NCBI GenBank assembly: GCA_014058105.1
Contig: JACGCM010001927.1
Location: 1,054,001-1,118,000 of the forward strand
Origin: Kingdonia uniflora
Lineage: Eukaryota > Streptophyta > Magnoliopsida > Ranunculales > Circaeasteraceae
DNA: 64,000 bases
Direction: 5' to 3'
Both the position numbers and the translations under genes were made by a program. This document shows positions 35,078-46,256 of this stretch, in pieces (position 1 is the first letter of the stretch; each line of letters opens with the position of its first letter). The notes under the pieces were generated by a model. The model ran no database searches, had not been told where the DNA came from, and saw only the letters and a list, made by a program, of their open reading frames with translations.

Positions 35078-35619
35078 TGTAATGGCCTAATTTAGTAATA
35101 GCTCGAAATTAGCTCTTACACCAAATGTACTTATGACAAGAATTAGTATAACTCGATATAGAAATGACACAGGTAATTAGCGTGAAAACCTTTGAATGGG
35201 TAAAAACTACATCCTCGGCCTGAGGATTTAGTAACTGTAACTTTTAATTCTTGAGGCTGATGTTTTGATTACATATTTTGTGATCTCTTGAACTTGAAAA
35301 ACTTGGTCTTGAAGTATTAAATTCCTCTTAATTTTTTCTCTAGAACTTATCTTTTTTATAGACCTTACTTTCAATTTGTTATCATGCATAAGCACGTTCT
35401 CCTAAAAATTGAGCCAATTATCAGTTGGGTTTATAACTGCTAGTTCGTGGGAGACAGGTGTCTTTGACATATTCTATTCTATCTGTAGTGCTCGATCCAC
35501 ATTCTTTATCAGTTTGTGGTCTTGGTGTCATTGCTGATTGTGTGTGTCACGTGTATAATGTATGGGTCTGGTATTGAGGTAGTTCGAGTTAGGCATAGGT
35601 TGAGGGACAAGTCCCTATA
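35078..35619 (-). repeat. Element B 3' LTR, minus orientation
   Basis: The reverse strand starts TATAGGGACTTGTCCC at 35619 (TG degraded to TA), preceded by the polypurine run AAGGGGGCAAT that is also found before element C's LTR, and ends CCATTACA at 35078. Length 542 bp. Strongly related to 34176-34749 and more distantly to element C's LTRs. Confidence 0.75.
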
Positions 35620-35873
35620 ATTGCCCCCTTGTAACTGAAGGCACAGGTAGCTTTAGTTTAGAAATTTCACTCGAATTTATGTGTGCCAGAATTGGGAAAG
35701 GTTTGGTGTAGAAGGGGAATGGGTTGGGAATTGCAACGTTTGTATTAAAGACTAGATTTGGTATTGATTGCTTGTAAGAGGATTGATGTATTTGGTTGTT
35801 TGGTTTCCCAGGAAGTATTGTTTGGAATGATGACTGCCTTGGAACTCCGTCCTTGCTTTGAATATTGTTCTTC

Positions 35874-35881
35874 TATAAATA
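35874..35881 (+). promoter_or_regulatory. TATA box of antisense unit a1, element B
   Basis: TATAAATA, 82 bp before the a1 ATG at 35963; same arrangement as in element A. Confidence 0.55.
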
Positions 35882-35962
35882 TTGTTGATACGGTACCACC
35901 GGTTATCCCTGTGAAAGTACTCTCTCTCTGGAAACATTTTCTGAGGTCCTCATGCCTTGATA

Positions 35963-36298
35963 ATGGTGACTACTAGACGCCAAGTATATAAAGCTTGGGT
36001 TCTTGCTGAAGTACTGAAGCTCCAATTGTGATATTTTGGCAACCAACCTTTGGATTTGCCCACTCCCATACCTGTTCCTCCGACGTATCATGGGATGATG
36101 GATGAGGAAGCAGTGGAGGCTGTGAATGACTATTATCATATGTGACGGTTCCATCATTTGATTCTATTAGGTGAGCAGTGTCGGGTATGTCTTCGTCTTC
36201 TTGAAGAGGATGCCATTAATAAGGCAGATGAGGAAGCCGGTGTACATCCTAGGAAGTATTGCCGCTACCTTCGAGTAATTAGGCTTTGCAGTAGTTGA
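35963..36298 (+). pseudogene. Antisense accessory ORF a1 of element B
   Basis: Starts MVTTRRQVYKAWVLAE. It shares YFGNQPLDLPTPIPVPPTYH and AVEAVNDYYHM with a1 of element A, then HPRKYCRYLR near its end. Two in-frame TGA codons interrupt it (after LKLQL and after YYHM). Glycine codons continue beyond the stop (GGGGYRG-like, about 36330), so the glycine-rich tail was probably present before decay. The protein's role is unknown. Confidence 0.6.
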
Positions 36299-36908
36299 TA
36301 TATTCTTCATTTTTTACCTTTCTGAGGTGGTGGAGGTTACAGAGGAAAAGACTGAGGTAGTGGTTTTAGATTTGAAATATGCTTATAGTCTTCGAATTGG
36401 AAATATGCCTCTGTTACAACCATCTTTCTTTTCTTGTAGAAGTGTTTCATGCCGGATAAGTATATGTGCCCGAATATGAAGTATTGATGAAAGATGAGAT
36501 GTATTGTAACTCGTAGATTGAACTGTAGGAAGTTTATGAAATATTGTACTTTTTGTAAAGTATTTTGTAAGGAATTTTTGAGCTAATGAAATAAAAAGTT
36601 TTTTCAGCAATTCTGTATTGATACATCGAACTAGAAATTAACATGGTAAATTAAAATTTTGATAGATCGATCTGTGTGTGATGGAGATTGTTAAATAAAT
36701 ATGTTGAATGTACAAAATAGTTAATGGTATCGAACTGAAAGAAATCGATTTGACCGAGCTGTTTTATACCACCTTGCAGGATAAGGTAATGTCGTGAAAC
36801 GAAAAATTGAGTCTGTGTGGATATGTGTGTAATGAAGGTAAAAATGTGTAATAGAATTTGAGATTAGTTCGAAAAAAACATAAGGTCGAATATCTCATAT
36901 ATGTATAG
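36299..36908 (+). other. Element B spacer after a1
   Basis: AT-rich, with short decayed frames. It equals the a1-a2 spacer of element A and continues at 54894 after the CACTA insertion. Confidence 0.45.
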
Positions 36909-38075
36909 CACTACAACAAAAACATAAAATTACGACTTAAGCATACGACTGAAATATTTGTTGTTTGTAAACGACGTACTTAGTAGTTTTCCAAGGTTAC
37001 TATCATATCTATGTATTTTGTTGCGAGGCTTATGTTTTCATCTTATTTCTCTCATTCCTGCAGTTAGGCTTTTACTTGCTTTGGCTTTCTCCCTTCCATA
37101 ATTATCTTCCTTCCTTCTAACGATGGTTTCGAATCAATAAGGTTTGTCTTCCTCTCCCCCTCTTTTGATCTACATTTTTGCTTGTTTTTTCTCAGGAAAT
37201 TAGGGTTTAGTCCTTTCTCAAATCTTGGATGTAAAATGAAATTGTAGATTACAGTTATCTGATTTTCAGTTTAGTACCGATGGTTTCTCGATTGTATAGC
37301 CGTTGAAATGCATTTGGAGAATTCAAGTAGACGAAGGTCAGATTTTATGTTTTTTAATCTATGTCTTCTCCTTCACTTGTTCTTATTCTTTGATTTTTTG
37401 GAATTAGGTTTGTTTTTAGTCAAGCTTAGGGTTTCTATGTTAGTAAAATTCTGATTATTAGCTGAATGCCCTTAGTGATTATCTATAATGATTTGTTATT
37501 TGCATCAAACCATCTGACAATCTCTAGGTTTGTCTACCAATACATGCCAAAGGTTGGAGTTATGATAGGCAGGGAGAGTAAATGTGAGATCAACCGATCA
37601 CAGAACATGGACGAAGGCATAAAAAGAGTGATGCTATGAAAGAGGATTTGAAAGATGGAGTGTAAGATAAATAAGAGAAATCCAAAAACTAAGTAAAATG
37701 TATATGGGGTCAATTATTATTTGCCATCTTCCATAAAGTTAATTTCAACCATTGGTCTGCTTGACTACAACTAAGAGAAACTAGCTCAGTTGAACTTTGT
37801 TCTTGGATATTATTCACTACATATTGTGCAACTATAGATCTTTCCATAAGGCTAAAAATGACTTGGTCGCCCTTTAATTTGTAACTTGAGTGTATCTCTA
37901 TTACTGTAACCATCAAAATCAGTAATGTGGGGAATCCGTACTAAATGCAGAAAGAATCCCAAACATATTCTTTACATCAAATTTAAACGATATTATCCAG
38001 AATTAGTAACCTTAAAGAACTATAATTCAATTGAGTAAGAATCCTACTTGTGATTCAGTACTTGTTTGGTGAAAT
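36909..38075. other. CACTA interior left of element C
   Basis: After the subterminal repeats comes a CT-rich plant-leader-like stretch (about 37040-37200) with possible intron boundaries, but no recognisable protein. It may be a captured gene 5' region. Nothing firmer is visible. Confidence 0.3.
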
Positions 38076-38080
38076 CTAGG

Positions 38081-38669
38081 CGTCGGGACTTATCCCTCGA
38101 GCTATGGACACTCGATCTCATCTATACCTCGAGCTCTAGAAGACTCGATCTTATCCAGTACCAGACTCACGCATAAACAAACACGTTAACAGTTATACAT
38201 CGACCACGAACTCAAGCAGAACGTGGATCGTCCACAACAGATGTAAACAGAACAAGTCAACATACACATGTCTTCCATGAGCTAGCAGTTACACACTCAA
38301 CTACCCATGACTCCCACTTTTAGGAGAACGTGTTCGAGCATAATGTCAAGCTGAGAACAAGGTCTATAAAAGGGCAAAGCTCCTTAGGAAAAGGGAGGTC
38401 AACGGAGAATTCGATACATACAATTATCTAATCTCTAGCTTTTTTATCTTAGATTAATTCTTGAAATTAGATTCTCTCATTTTCTCAAGCAATAATACTA
38501 CTTTCACAAAATCCTCCACTCAAGGTCGTGGTTTTTACCTATTCACAGGTTTTCCACACTAAATCCCCTGTGTCAAGTGTTATCTCTTATTTAATTCTTG
38601 GCATAGTAGTTCCTGGTGTAAGGATCGATTTCAAGCTAGTTCGAGCTTTACGAAAAATGGTCCCTACAT
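38081..38669 (+). repeat. Element C 5' LTR
   Basis: 589 bp. The first bases CGTCGGGACTT correspond to TGTAGGGACTT in the 3' LTR, so the terminal TG has mutated; it ends GGTCCCTACA. TATAAAAGG at 38365-38373 is the likely promoter. Rich in CTCGAG / CTCGAT motifs. Confidence 0.92.
38365..38373 (+). promoter_or_regulatory. TATA box in element C 5' LTR
   Basis: TATAAAAGG, matched by TATAAAAAGG at 52873-52882 in the 3' LTR. It would drive the genomic transcript. Confidence 0.65.
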
Positions 38670-38671
38670 TT

Positions 38672-38689
38672 GGCGCCGTCTGTGGGAAC
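38672..38689 (+). other. Primer binding site of element C
   Basis: TGGCGCCGTCTGTGGGAA begins two bases after the 5' LTR. It starts with TGG, the complement of a tRNA CCA end. The same TGGCGCCGT core follows element D's LTR at 62870. I do not assign the tRNA. Confidence 0.8.
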
Positions 38690-38752
38690 GTACGATTTTT
38701 CCACGTACTTAAGAACCACGATTGATACTCATCAATCGAGTAGTATTCAATT

Positions 38753-40392
38753 ATGGTTCAAACATGTCAATCTTCGGAAGCTCATCCTGAAAGTTCGAGG
38801 GAACCTGATCGGGTTGCCGAGCTTCGGGCGAGCTTAATTGCCAAAGCTGAGAAACAGAGTCAGTTTGAGCGCCAGCTATTGGAAGATCGAGAACTCCACG
38901 TGAAGGAATCAGAACGAGAGCGTCAAGCTCGAGTTCTAGAGACAAAGAAGCAAGAAGCTCAGATGTTAGCTTTTCAAATAGCTCTGAAAGCATTACAGAG
39001 CAGCCAACCACCACCAGCCCTGAGAGAGCGCGAAACAGTACCAACAATCTCAAGGGTTTTCGTTCACGAGAGGTTTGGGGCACATAAGGTTCATAGTACA
39101 GACATTTCTAGGATTCATTGTGAGGATCCACAAGCACCGATAGTCTCAATTCATTTAAGACAGGAGGTGCTGACAGATATCAACAGAGATTGTAGACCTT
39201 CCAAGCAGCCTGAGAAAGTCTTGCGACCTCCTTACCGAGCCCCGCTTCTTGAACATGTGAGCGAGGAAATAGGTGACCACGTTCCTTGACTCATACGTCA
39301 AACAATTCCGACAGTTCCAACAGCTCCAGTAGTTCCAGCAGTTCCAGCAGCTCCTATCCCTCAGCATTATATTTCTCAGGAACTCATGGACCAACGAATC
39401 AGGGAGATCATCGAAGCAACAACTTTAGATGCAAAGGATGACCCACACAAATTACAAGGTAGTCAAATTGCTAAAGAGTTATTTGATATGAATGTCGCAA
39501 CAGGTTTTCATACACCCAAGATCATGAAATACAAAGGAACTTATCCTGGCCAGTACGTTCAATAATTCTGCGACTCATTGGGTTTGTATTCTAATCTGAA
39601 TCACATCTTTTGCTGGCTCTTCGCTACCAGTCTTCAGGATGAACCTCTCTGTTGGTTCCACTCTTTACCGGAAGGTTCGATTCATACATTCGAGCAGCTA
39701 GAATTTTTTTTATTAAGGCTTATGCCCACAACAAAGACAAAGAAGAGAACTTATATTCTCTTATAAATCTCAAGCAAGCACATGGGGAGAAGCTCGAGGA
39801 GTTCTCCAAGAAGTTTCTCGAATTGGCTCGGAACGTCAACAATCTAGATCAGAAGACAGCTGTATCCGCATTCATAAATGCTCTGCAGTTCAATTACAAA
39901 GATAAAGAGTATCTATTCCTGAAGAAGTCCATGACTCTCAAAGATATGATCGAGAAAGTCAACAATTACATCGATCTGGAGCAGATGATGCCCAAACCGA
40001 ATAAACCTGTAAAGGCAGTCCACAACACCAAGGTTCCTTCTAAAAATTTCAACAACAACCGCAGCTCGAGCGATCCAGGCAATCCTAAACAAGCAAAGAC
40101 AGAACCAGAAAGAGACAACAATCAGAGGTCACAGAAACCATCCAGAACAATCATATCAAAGTTAAATGCCAAGCTTTTCGTGATCTATCCTATTCTCCAG
40201 AAAGATAAATGTTTGTGTCCAGCTCGACATCTTGATCCAATAGCAGGTCGACCTTATTGCGAATATCATAAGATTAAGCACCACAGCACCGACAATTGCT
40301 ATGGTTTGAAAAAACTCCTGGATATCATTTTTAAGGAAGGGAGGATGCTCGAATACATCATCGATCTTCCCAGCTATAAAAACGGGAGCTAA
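38753..40392 (+). pseudogene. Element C gag (nucleocapsid precursor), frameshifted
   Basis: Starts MVQTCQSSEAHPE. Residues about 25-85 are charged and helical (AKAEKQSQFERQLLEDREL), probably a coiled coil. A Pro/Val/Ala repeat (VPTAPVVPAVPAAPIPQ) lies at 39310-39360. A stop (39287) and TAA (about 39563) break the frame. The Retrotrans_gag core follows (LFATSLQDEPLCWFHSLP, TFEQLE); a shift at a T-run near 39703 moves it to the next frame (KAYAHNKDKEENLYSLINL, MTLKDMIEKVNNYIDLEQ). The zinc-knuckle-like YCEYHKIKHHSTDNC is at about 40254-40300, and the part ends SYKNGS* at 40392. In an active element Gag builds the virus-like particle and packages RNA. Confidence 0.85.
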
Positions 40393-41025
40393 CTGAAACA
40401 AGATGACGTGGCTCAAGCAATAGAACAAGCAGAGGAGAAGCATCTATATCATCTCTACTACAGCAATATGATCGAGATCAATTAGGTTTCAAATTCCAAC
40501 ATGCGAAGGAAGTTGGGCGAGTGCTGTGACCTTGCCATCCAAGACAAGGAAGCCAAGCTCCTCCCAGAGTCAAATAGTCATCGAAAGGGAATCTCCTTCG
40601 AGGACTGCGACACAGAACATGTGAAGTATCCTCATCATGACGCACTAGTAATTAAGCTCAAAATGAGGAACTTCGTAATGCACACCATAATGGTAGCCAC
40701 AGGAAGTGGGGTTGAGATCCTTTTCTAGAGCACGATTGACCAGATGGGACTCTCAGATCAGGTCGTTCAAACTAAGACAGACATCAGTGGATTTAATGGC
40801 TCCAAAGAAGAACGAGTTGGGAAGATCACTCTCCCGACCACAGCAGGGCCTACCACTATTGACGTTATTTTTTATGTCATCAACGCCAAATCAAGGTATT
40901 TGGGGATACTAGGACGCTGTTGGCTGTACAATATGGAGGCTATCCCGTCCATATTCCACCAAACACTCCGGTTCAAGCATAACAATGGTATTTATGAAAT
41001 CAAAGGAAGTCAGAAACTCTCTTGA
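40393..41025 (+). pseudogene. Element C protease region, catalytic Asp lost
   Basis: Continues after gag with EEKHLYHLYYSNMIE, then DALVIKLKMRNFVMHTIMV. The aspartic protease active site normally reads DTG; here the frame gives VATGSGVEILF, with GCC (Ala) at 40696-40698 in the Asp position. A TAG follows ILF. The body continues DQMGLSDQVVQTKTDISGF, FYVINAKSRYLGILGRCWL (flap and C-terminal part, usually LGRPWL) and ends at 41025. The enzyme would cleave the polyprotein; this one cannot be active. Confidence 0.8.
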
Positions 41026-41325
41026 GCTTGCGAGAATATAGTCTTACCAGTTCTCAACCATTCAAAATAGATTGCTGCATAGCAATCATAGAAGGCTGAT
41101 CACCTCGATGGTCACTCTTTTCCAGCCGAGCCCATGGAATACGTCCAGGTCGATGGAGTTAACCGAGGTACTTATATTGGTACAAAAATAATTCAAACAG
41201 AGAAAGAAGCTCTTATTTCTTTCCTCCAATCCAACAAAGATGTTTTCGCATGAAGCTTCCTAGAAATACCTGGCGTAGGCCCCTCAAAGTCTTACCACAT
41301 CTTAAACATTCGCAAAGGCGCCGCG

Positions 41326-42200
41326 GCAGTTAAATAGAAGCAACGCAGGTTATCTCCAAGATTTAGAGACGAGGTGAACAAGGAGATCGACAAACTTATC
41401 GAAGTCGGTTTCATTCGAGAAGTCAAGTACCCAGACTGGATTTCTAATATCGTTGTTGTTCCAAAGAAGAATGGGAAGGTTCGGGTCTGTATCGATTTTA
41501 CAAATCTAAACAAACACACGCCAAAGGATAACTTCCCTCTTCCAATCATTCATCAGATCCTCGACTCTGCAGCAGGTCACGAACTCTTATCCATGATGGA
41601 CGCTGCTTTGGGGTATAATCAGATTCCACTCTTGGAAGCAGATCAAGAAAAAACTTCGTTTTTAACAGAAAGAGGTCTCTACTGTTACAAGGTCATGTCA
41701 TTCGACCTTAAGAATGCTGGAGCCACTTACCAAAGGCTGGTCACAAGTATGTTCAAAGAATACTTGGGAAAAATAGTCGAAGTCTATATTGACGACATGC
41801 TTTGCAAGAGCCTAAAGAAAGAAGATCACATCTCTCACCTCTCTACAGTATTTAGTATATTACGATCTTACAGAATGATGCTTAATCCCAAAAAATGCCA
41901 GTTTGGCATTCACTCAGGCAAGTTCTTAGGACATCTTATCAGCATGAAAGGGATAGAAGCAGATCCAGATCAAATTCGAGCTCTTCTGGACATGCCTTCA
42001 CCATCACATGGAAGGATGTACAAAAGCTCGCATGAAAGATTGCAGCAATCAACAAATTCGTATCCAAATCCTCGGATCGATGCAGATGGTTATTTATACT
42101 ACTCAGAGGTTCTACTCAACAAGGCAAAGGTTCAAAGAACGAAGATATCAACTGGACACCAGAATGCGAAGCAGCTTTTTAGGAACTTAAAACTTACCTA
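41326..42200 (+). pseudogene. Element C reverse transcriptase
   Basis: VNKEIDKLIEVGFIREVKYP, VVVPKKNGKVRVCIDFTNLN (the first catalytic Asp region), ELLSMMDAALGYNQIPLL, and VEVYIDDMLCKSLKKEDH with the YIDD pair intact at about 41785. CQFGIHSGKFLGHLIS follows. The true frame is lost near 42000 (after LLDMPSP): the translated end is out of frame, while the adjacent frame continues into the RNase H entry. RT copies genomic RNA to cDNA in the particle. Confidence 0.88.
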
Positions 42201-42215
42201 GGGAGGGTTGTAATC

Positions 42216-43040
42216 ATGAGCACTCCGATAGGCAATGAGGAACTGATTATCTACCTCGTAGTTACAGATACATCTCTCAGTTCAGTTCTCATTTGGCTCA
42301 AAGGAAAAATTAAGAAACCAATCTTCTTTATCAGCGAGACACTTACTCCAGCAGAAACGAGGTACTCTAAAATTGAAAGATTACTTTTAACTCTCGTTTA
42401 CACCGCACAAAAACTTAAATACTATTTTCAAGCACATCCTGTCAAAGTCATGACGAACTACCCACTTCGGGAAGTATTGCCTAAAAAAGAGAAATCCAGA
42501 AGAATACAGCAGTGGTCCGTCAGTTTGGGGGAGCACGAAATCAAATTCGAGCAGCGAATTTCCGAAAAGGGTCAAGCAGTCGCTGATTTTCTAGCAGACT
42601 TTCTAGTTTCAGATCCTGACTTGGAAGAACATGATCCAGATCTCGCCGATGATGCAGTAGATGAAATTCCACCCTCCAAATCTTTTGATGATCGAGCATC
42701 ATGGATATCTCAAAAAGGGTGGAGGCTCCTCACCGATGGTTTAGCAAGACCCGCAGGGTCGGGAATTGGGATCGTTCTCATTACACCCTCCAACGACAGA
42801 ATCGAGAAATCCATCCGTCTCGACTTTGAAGCCTCGAACAATATTACAGAGTATGAGGCATTTATTCGCGGTCTAGACATGGCTCTCGAACTCGGAATCA
42901 CTGAAATCTTAGCCTACACGTACTCTCTTCTAATCGTTCATCACTACTTAGAACATTACAAGAAGAACGACATCATGGTCGATTATGCAGCTCTGGTTGC
43001 AGAAAAACTAAACAAATTTCACAAAGCTACGCTCGAATAA
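42216..43040 (+). pseudogene. Element C dual RNase H (RT-linked RNase H plus second RNase H)
   Basis: The first RNase H covers residues 1-125 (MSTPIGNEELIIYLVVTDTS, ISETLTPAETRYSKIERLL, VKVMTNYPLREVL). A spacer with acidic residues follows, then a second RNase H of the kind added in Tat elements: LLTDGLARPAGSGIGIVL, NNITEYEAFIRGLDMALELG, AYTYSLLIVHHYLEHY. The usual catalytic Asp in the DS motif is Tyr (TAC at 42921-42923), a change shared with element B. The ORF stops at 43040. The second RNase H has been proposed to substitute for or assist the first in removing RNA. Confidence 0.85.
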
Positions 43041-44460
43041 CTCCCTCGAGGAGAGAATCGCCACGCTGACTCCTTGGTTTGCTTAGCCAGAATATTGGAT
43101 ACAAAATCACGACACCTTCAGATCGAGGTTATTTCTAGCCCTAATATTAATAGTACTACAATATACGCGATTAACACTGGGGGCGATGAGATGGCAGAAA
43201 ATGATTGGAAGAAACCTTTCGTTACTTATCTCGGTCAGGATAACTCATGCAACGGGCCACTACCAGATGATCCACAACAGCGCAGACACATCATCGAGAA
43301 TTCAAAATGCTACACAGTCCATCCAAACGGTGATCTCTTCAAATGCTCGGTCACTGGTCCATACCTCAAGTACTTCTCTAAGGAACTTGCCGACAACATG
43401 CTTCGAGATCTACATGAAGGAATCTACGGATCCCATACCGCTGGACGAGCTCTTGCTAACAGAGCTATTACCCAAGGTGTTTTCTGGCCAGGGATGCGTA
43501 AGCAAGCTGAAGAATACTCAAGGAAACGCGATGCATGTCAGCATCATGGAAATCAAATTCGGGCCCCTGCCCTCGAACTCCATGCCAGTAAGTTGTACTG
43601 GTCATTCAAGCGATGGGCACTCGATCTAGTTGGTGAATTCTCCAATACTCTGGGTAATAGGAAATTTCTCCTTGTTGACACGGATTACTTCACTAAATGG
43701 GTCAAAGCAGTTCCTCTATGCAGAACTCGAGAAGAAGGGGTCATTTTTTTCATTTGGCAGCATATCATCATAAGATTTGGTTGTCTACATTTGATCTCTA
43801 TCGATAACGGTTCTCAGTTCGTTGGAGCAAAGGTCGTAGCATTTCTCAGCAAACACAATATAATCCATTCTCCATCAAACCCATACTACCCCCAGGGAAT
43901 CGGACAGGCGGAGATCACAAACAAGATCGTCGCGGATGGTCTTAAAAAGTGCCTTATGTTACAGAAGAAGGGCAACTGGATACGTGAATTACCTCACGTC
44001 TTATGGGCTTATCAAACTACGCCCTGAAAGTCAACACAGTGCTCTCCTTTTCTGCTTGCCTATGGAACTGAAGCAGTCATCCCAATGAAGTTCCACCATC
44101 CCGTGAGAGACCACGAGCTTACAAACGAAGAAAACGAGTTCGAATTGGATTGTAACCTCAATTGGATCGATATGACACGAGATCGAGCTATCGCAAATCA
44201 TGGTCAATATCATCAAACACTGGTAAATTCATACAACAAATGAGTTTGCGCTTAGGAGTTCGCTATCAACGACTGGGTCCTTCGAGAAATCCCAAATAAT
44301 AAAAAAGATCCACATGCTGGGAAACTAGCAAAGAACTGGGAAGGTCCTTTCATGGTCATAGGTCGAACTGATCTGGGTTCATACTATCTCATAACGGAAG
44401 CTGGTGATAAAATTCTAAATCCATAGAATTCAAGAAGATTTAATTTATATCAACGCTAAA
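43041..44460 (+). pseudogene. Element C integrase
   Basis: LPRGENRHADSLVCLARIL linker, HHCC zinc region (LHEGIYGSHTAGR ... KRDACQHHG, where the first Cys appears replaced by Arg), and core with WALDLVGEF (Asp), SIDNGSQFVG (Asp) and GQAEITNK (Glu), so the DDE triad is present. A stop at 44025-44027 follows AYQTTP. The C-terminus continues in frame blocks (PFLLAYGTEAVIPMKFHHP, AGKLAKNWEGPFMVIGRTD, GSYYLITEAGDKILNP) to about 44460. Integrase inserts the cDNA and leaves 5-bp duplications, as seen here. Confidence 0.88.
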
Positions 44461-44650
44461 CAGCTCCTCCGTCGCTCAGTAACGTTCAATCCAAATCGAG
44501 ATTTCACCCCCAATGTATGTACAAACTCTTTTCAATCAATGAAATCTCTTTTTTATCACAAGAATCCCTGCTATACAGTTCCCCTTCATCTCCATCATCT
44601 CCAAGGGTAAAAGCACAGTTTATCCTAGCTCGATCCCTAAAGGTAAACAA

Positions 44651-46060
44651 CATCCAACATTGGTAATGGCATAGATAATACTAGCCTAACTCCTGAGGAT
44701 ACTCATACATCCGAAGGCGGGGGCTATAACGAACCTCTTAACCTGAAGATAACAAGCCTAAAGTACGAGTGAGGAAAAAACTTGCTCGCTGCCGCTAAGC
44801 TCCAACATCCAACATTGGTAATGGCATAGATAATACTTGCCTAACTCCTTAGGATACTCATACATCCAAAGGTGGGGGCCATAACAAACCTCTTAGCCTG
44901 AAGATAATAAGCCTAAAGCATGAGTGAGGAAAAAACTTGCTCGCTGCCGCTAAGCTCCAACATCCTACATTGGTAATGGCATAGATAATACTAGCCTAAC
45001 TCCTGAGGATACTCATACATCCGAAGGCGAGGGCCATAACAAACCTCTTAGCCTGAAAATAACAAGTCTAAAGCACGAGTAGGGAAAAAATTTGCTTGCT
45101 GCCGCTAAGCTCTAACATCCAACATTGGTAATGGCATAAATAATACTAGCCTAACTCCTAAGGATACTCATACATCCGAAGGCGGGGGACATAACGAACC
45201 TCTTAGCCTGAAGATAACAAGCCTAAAACACGAGTGAGGAAAAAACTTGCTCGCTGTCGCTAAGCTCCAACATCCAACATTGGTAATGGCATAGATAATG
45301 TTAGCCTAACTCCTGAGGATACTCATACATCCGAAGGCGGGGGCCATAACGAACCTCTTAGCCTCAAGATAACAGGCCTAAAGTATGAGTGAGGAAAAAA
45401 CTTGCTCGCTGCCGCTAAGCTCTAACATCCAACATTGGTAATGATATAGATAATACTAGCCTAACTCCTTAGGATACTCATACATCTGAAGGCGGGGGGC
45501 CATAACGAACCTCTTAGCCTGAAGATAACAAGCCTAAAGCACGAGTGAGGAAAAAACTTGCTCGCTGCCGCTAAGCTTCAACATCCAATATTTGTAATGG
45601 CATAGATAATACTAGCCTAACTCCTGAGGATATTCATACATCCGAAGGCGGGGGCCATAACGAACCTCTTAGCCTGAAGATAACAAGCCTAAAGCACGAG
45701 TAAGGAAAAAACTTGCTCGCTACCGTTAAGCTCCAATATCCAATATGATATCAAGGCATAGATAATACTAGTCAAACCCCTGAGGACACAGAAACCTCTG
45801 GGGCTGGGGCCATAAAGAGCCTCAGCCTGCGGGATCAGGCCTAAAGCACGAGTGAGACGTTGCTCGCTGCCGATAAGCCCAACTCTCCAATATGGTATCA
45901 AGGCATAGATAATACTATGCCGAACCCCTGAGGAAACACAGATCCGGGGCAGAGGCCATAAAGAACCTCTTAGCCTGCGATGACCGCCTAAAGTACGAGC
46001 AAATATAATACTAGCTTACTACCGCTAAGCCTCCCTGAAGTCCAAGGGTTGAAGCACAGA
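44651..46060. repeat. Tandem repeat, 155-bp unit, about 7 good and 2 degenerate copies
   Basis: Unit starts at CATCCAACATTGGTAATGGC: 44651, 44806, 44961, 45116, 45271, 45426, 45582. The spacing is 155 bp (156 once, from an extra G). Two diverged copies start near 45738 and 45886. It lies between the ends of pol and the antisense gene. Tat elements are known to carry hypervariable tandem repeats here, a source of satellites. Confidence 0.95.
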
Positions 46061-46256
46061 TAATACTTACTTCTACACCCACGAACTTCTTCTAATTCAA
46101 TGGGTCAAACCAGAAAATAACATCTATTGCAGGTGTGAAAATATTATTTTCTCATATTAGCATTTTAAATTACAACGCTCCTTTCAAAGTACTATATCAA
46201 CACTGAAGCATCAACATCTGCTACATACAAAAGGTACTCATTATCAGAGTTCAAGT

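Noticed and set aside
38751..39394. Minus-strand ORFs across gag of element C
   Set aside because: Shadows of the gag coding frame and its Pro/Val repeat.
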